NCBI GenBank assembly: GCA_002452635.1
Contig: DKEU01000233.1
Location: 257 to 12,532 of the forward strand
DNA from: Desulfovibrionaceae bacterium UBA6814
Lineage (GTDB): Bacteria > Desulfobacterota > Desulfovibrionia > Desulfovibrionales > Desulfovibrionaceae
Reading direction: 5' to 3'
DNA: 12,276 nucleotides
In this document: in pieces, positions 11,838 to 12,276 of the stretch
How the letters are laid out: each line of letters opens with the position of its first letter
Position numbering within the stretch: the stretch's first letter is position 1
Position numbers and translations under genes: made by a program
The notes under the pieces: model-generated
The model's database searches: none
What the model saw: the letters and a program-made list of their open reading frames with translations, nothing else
What the model was told of the DNA's origin: nothing

Positions 11838-12276
11838 TCACGCGCGGGCCGGGTTTTCCAGGTACCAGCGGTAGGTCTCGCGCACCCCGTCCTCCAGGCC
11901 GATGCGGGGCTTCCAGCCCAGGGCGGTGATCCGGCCCACGTCCAGGAGCTTGCGCGGGGTGCCGTCGGGCTTCGACGCATCGAAGGCCAGCTCCCCGGCA
12001 AAGCCCACCACCCTGCGGACCAGTTCGGCCAGTTCGCGGATGGTCAGGTCCTGGCCGCAGCCCACGTTGACGATCTCCTCCCCGCGGTAGGTGTCCATGA
12101 GGAAGAGGCAGGCCTCGGCCAGGTCGTCCACGTGCAGGAACTCCCGGCGGGGGGTGCCTGTGCCCCAGATGGTCACGGACGGCTCGCCGGCCAGCTTGGC
12201 CTCGTGGAACTTGCGCAGGAGCGCGGGCAGCACGTGGGAGTTGGCCAGGTCGAAGTTGTCGCCCGGGCCGTAGAGG
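11838..12276 (-). CDS. fcl: GDP-L-fucose synthase, C-terminal part only (window edge)
   Basis: The visible 145 residues are the C-terminal portion of a short-chain dehydrogenase/reductase-type sugar-nucleotide enzyme. It makes GDP-L-fucose from GDP-4-keto-6-deoxy-mannose by epimerisation and NADPH reduction in the cytoplasm. Diagnostic runs are LYGPGDNFDLANSHVLPALL at the edge, GTPRREFLHVDDLAEACLFL, EIVNVGCGQDLTIRELAEL, KPDGTPRKLLDVGRITALGW and the end DGVRETYRWYLENPA. These are typical of Fcl/WcaG (about 310-325 residues), so roughly half, including the Rossmann nucleotide site and the catalytic Ser-Tyr-Lys, lies right of 12276. The stop is TGA at 11838. It is probably followed in the same transcript by the 79-residue gene. 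GDP-fucose would feed O-antigen, capsule or N-glycan assembly; a link to the nearby oligosaccharyltransferase is inference. Confidence 0.95.
   Translation of the reverse strand, partial: LYGPGDNFDLANSHVLPALLRKFHEAKLAGEPSVTIWGTGTPRREFLHVDDLAEACLFLMDTYRGEEIVNVGCGQDLTIRELAELVRRVVGFAGELAFDASKPDGTPRKLLDVGRITALGWKPRIGLEDGVRETYRWYLENPARA

Overview
The window is a GC-rich (roughly 70 percent G+C by eye), gene-dense piece of chromosome. It most likely comes from a member of the Desulfovibrionales (Desulfovibrio and relatives). I infer this from protein flavour: a bacteriohemerythrin, a CBS-ACT regulator, a VanZ-like protein, a single-subunit PglB-type oligosaccharyltransferase and short lineage-type hypotheticals. 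No rRNA or tRNA is present to confirm it. There is no sign of a prophage, integron or CRISPR array. Eleven protein genes fill nearly everything, and no gene-free stretch exceeds 300 bases.

Left part (1-2901, minus strand) is a tight operon read right to left. It holds a LarC-type nickel insertion protein that lacks its usual C-terminal domain and ends in a 23-histidine tail, a bacteriohemerythrin (4-base overlap), a 139-residue protein of unknown function (1-base gap) and phosphoglucomutase (19-base gap, cut by the window edge). A 151-base divergent spacer separates it from a plus-strand CBS-CBS-ACT protein (3053-3730).

Middle part (3727-7017) is unusually compressed. The CBS gene and a convergent VanZ-like membrane protein gene share a CTAG that supplies TAG stops on both strands. 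The CBS gene's terminator lies inside the last codons of the VanZ-like gene. The VanZ-like gene in turn overlaps by 9 bases, head to head, with a large lipoprotein gene. That lipoprotein (742 residues) is a tandem duplication of a transglutaminase-like module: the first copy keeps Cys171 and His204, and the second has lost both. After it, between two convergent stops, sits a 143-base element with 10-base terminal inverted repeats enclosing a chain of hairpins.

Right part (7018-12276) holds a DUF3108 exported protein and a GspF-family type II secretion/type IV pilus platform protein (minus). Divergent from them is a PglB/AglB/STT3-type oligosaccharyltransferase (plus). Convergent to that is a minus-strand pair: a 79-residue conserved-looking hypothetical and, upstream of it, GDP-L-fucose synthase (partial). 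Phosphoglucomutase, GDP-fucose synthase and the oligosaccharyltransferase give the window a surface-glycan and protein-glycosylation theme, with GspF, the lipoprotein and DUF3108 as envelope neighbours. A functional link among them is inference.

The strongest items for follow-up are the duplicated active-plus-dead transglutaminase lipoprotein, the multi-hairpin inverted-repeat element, and the LarC1-only protein with its histidine tail fused into a hemerythrin operon.
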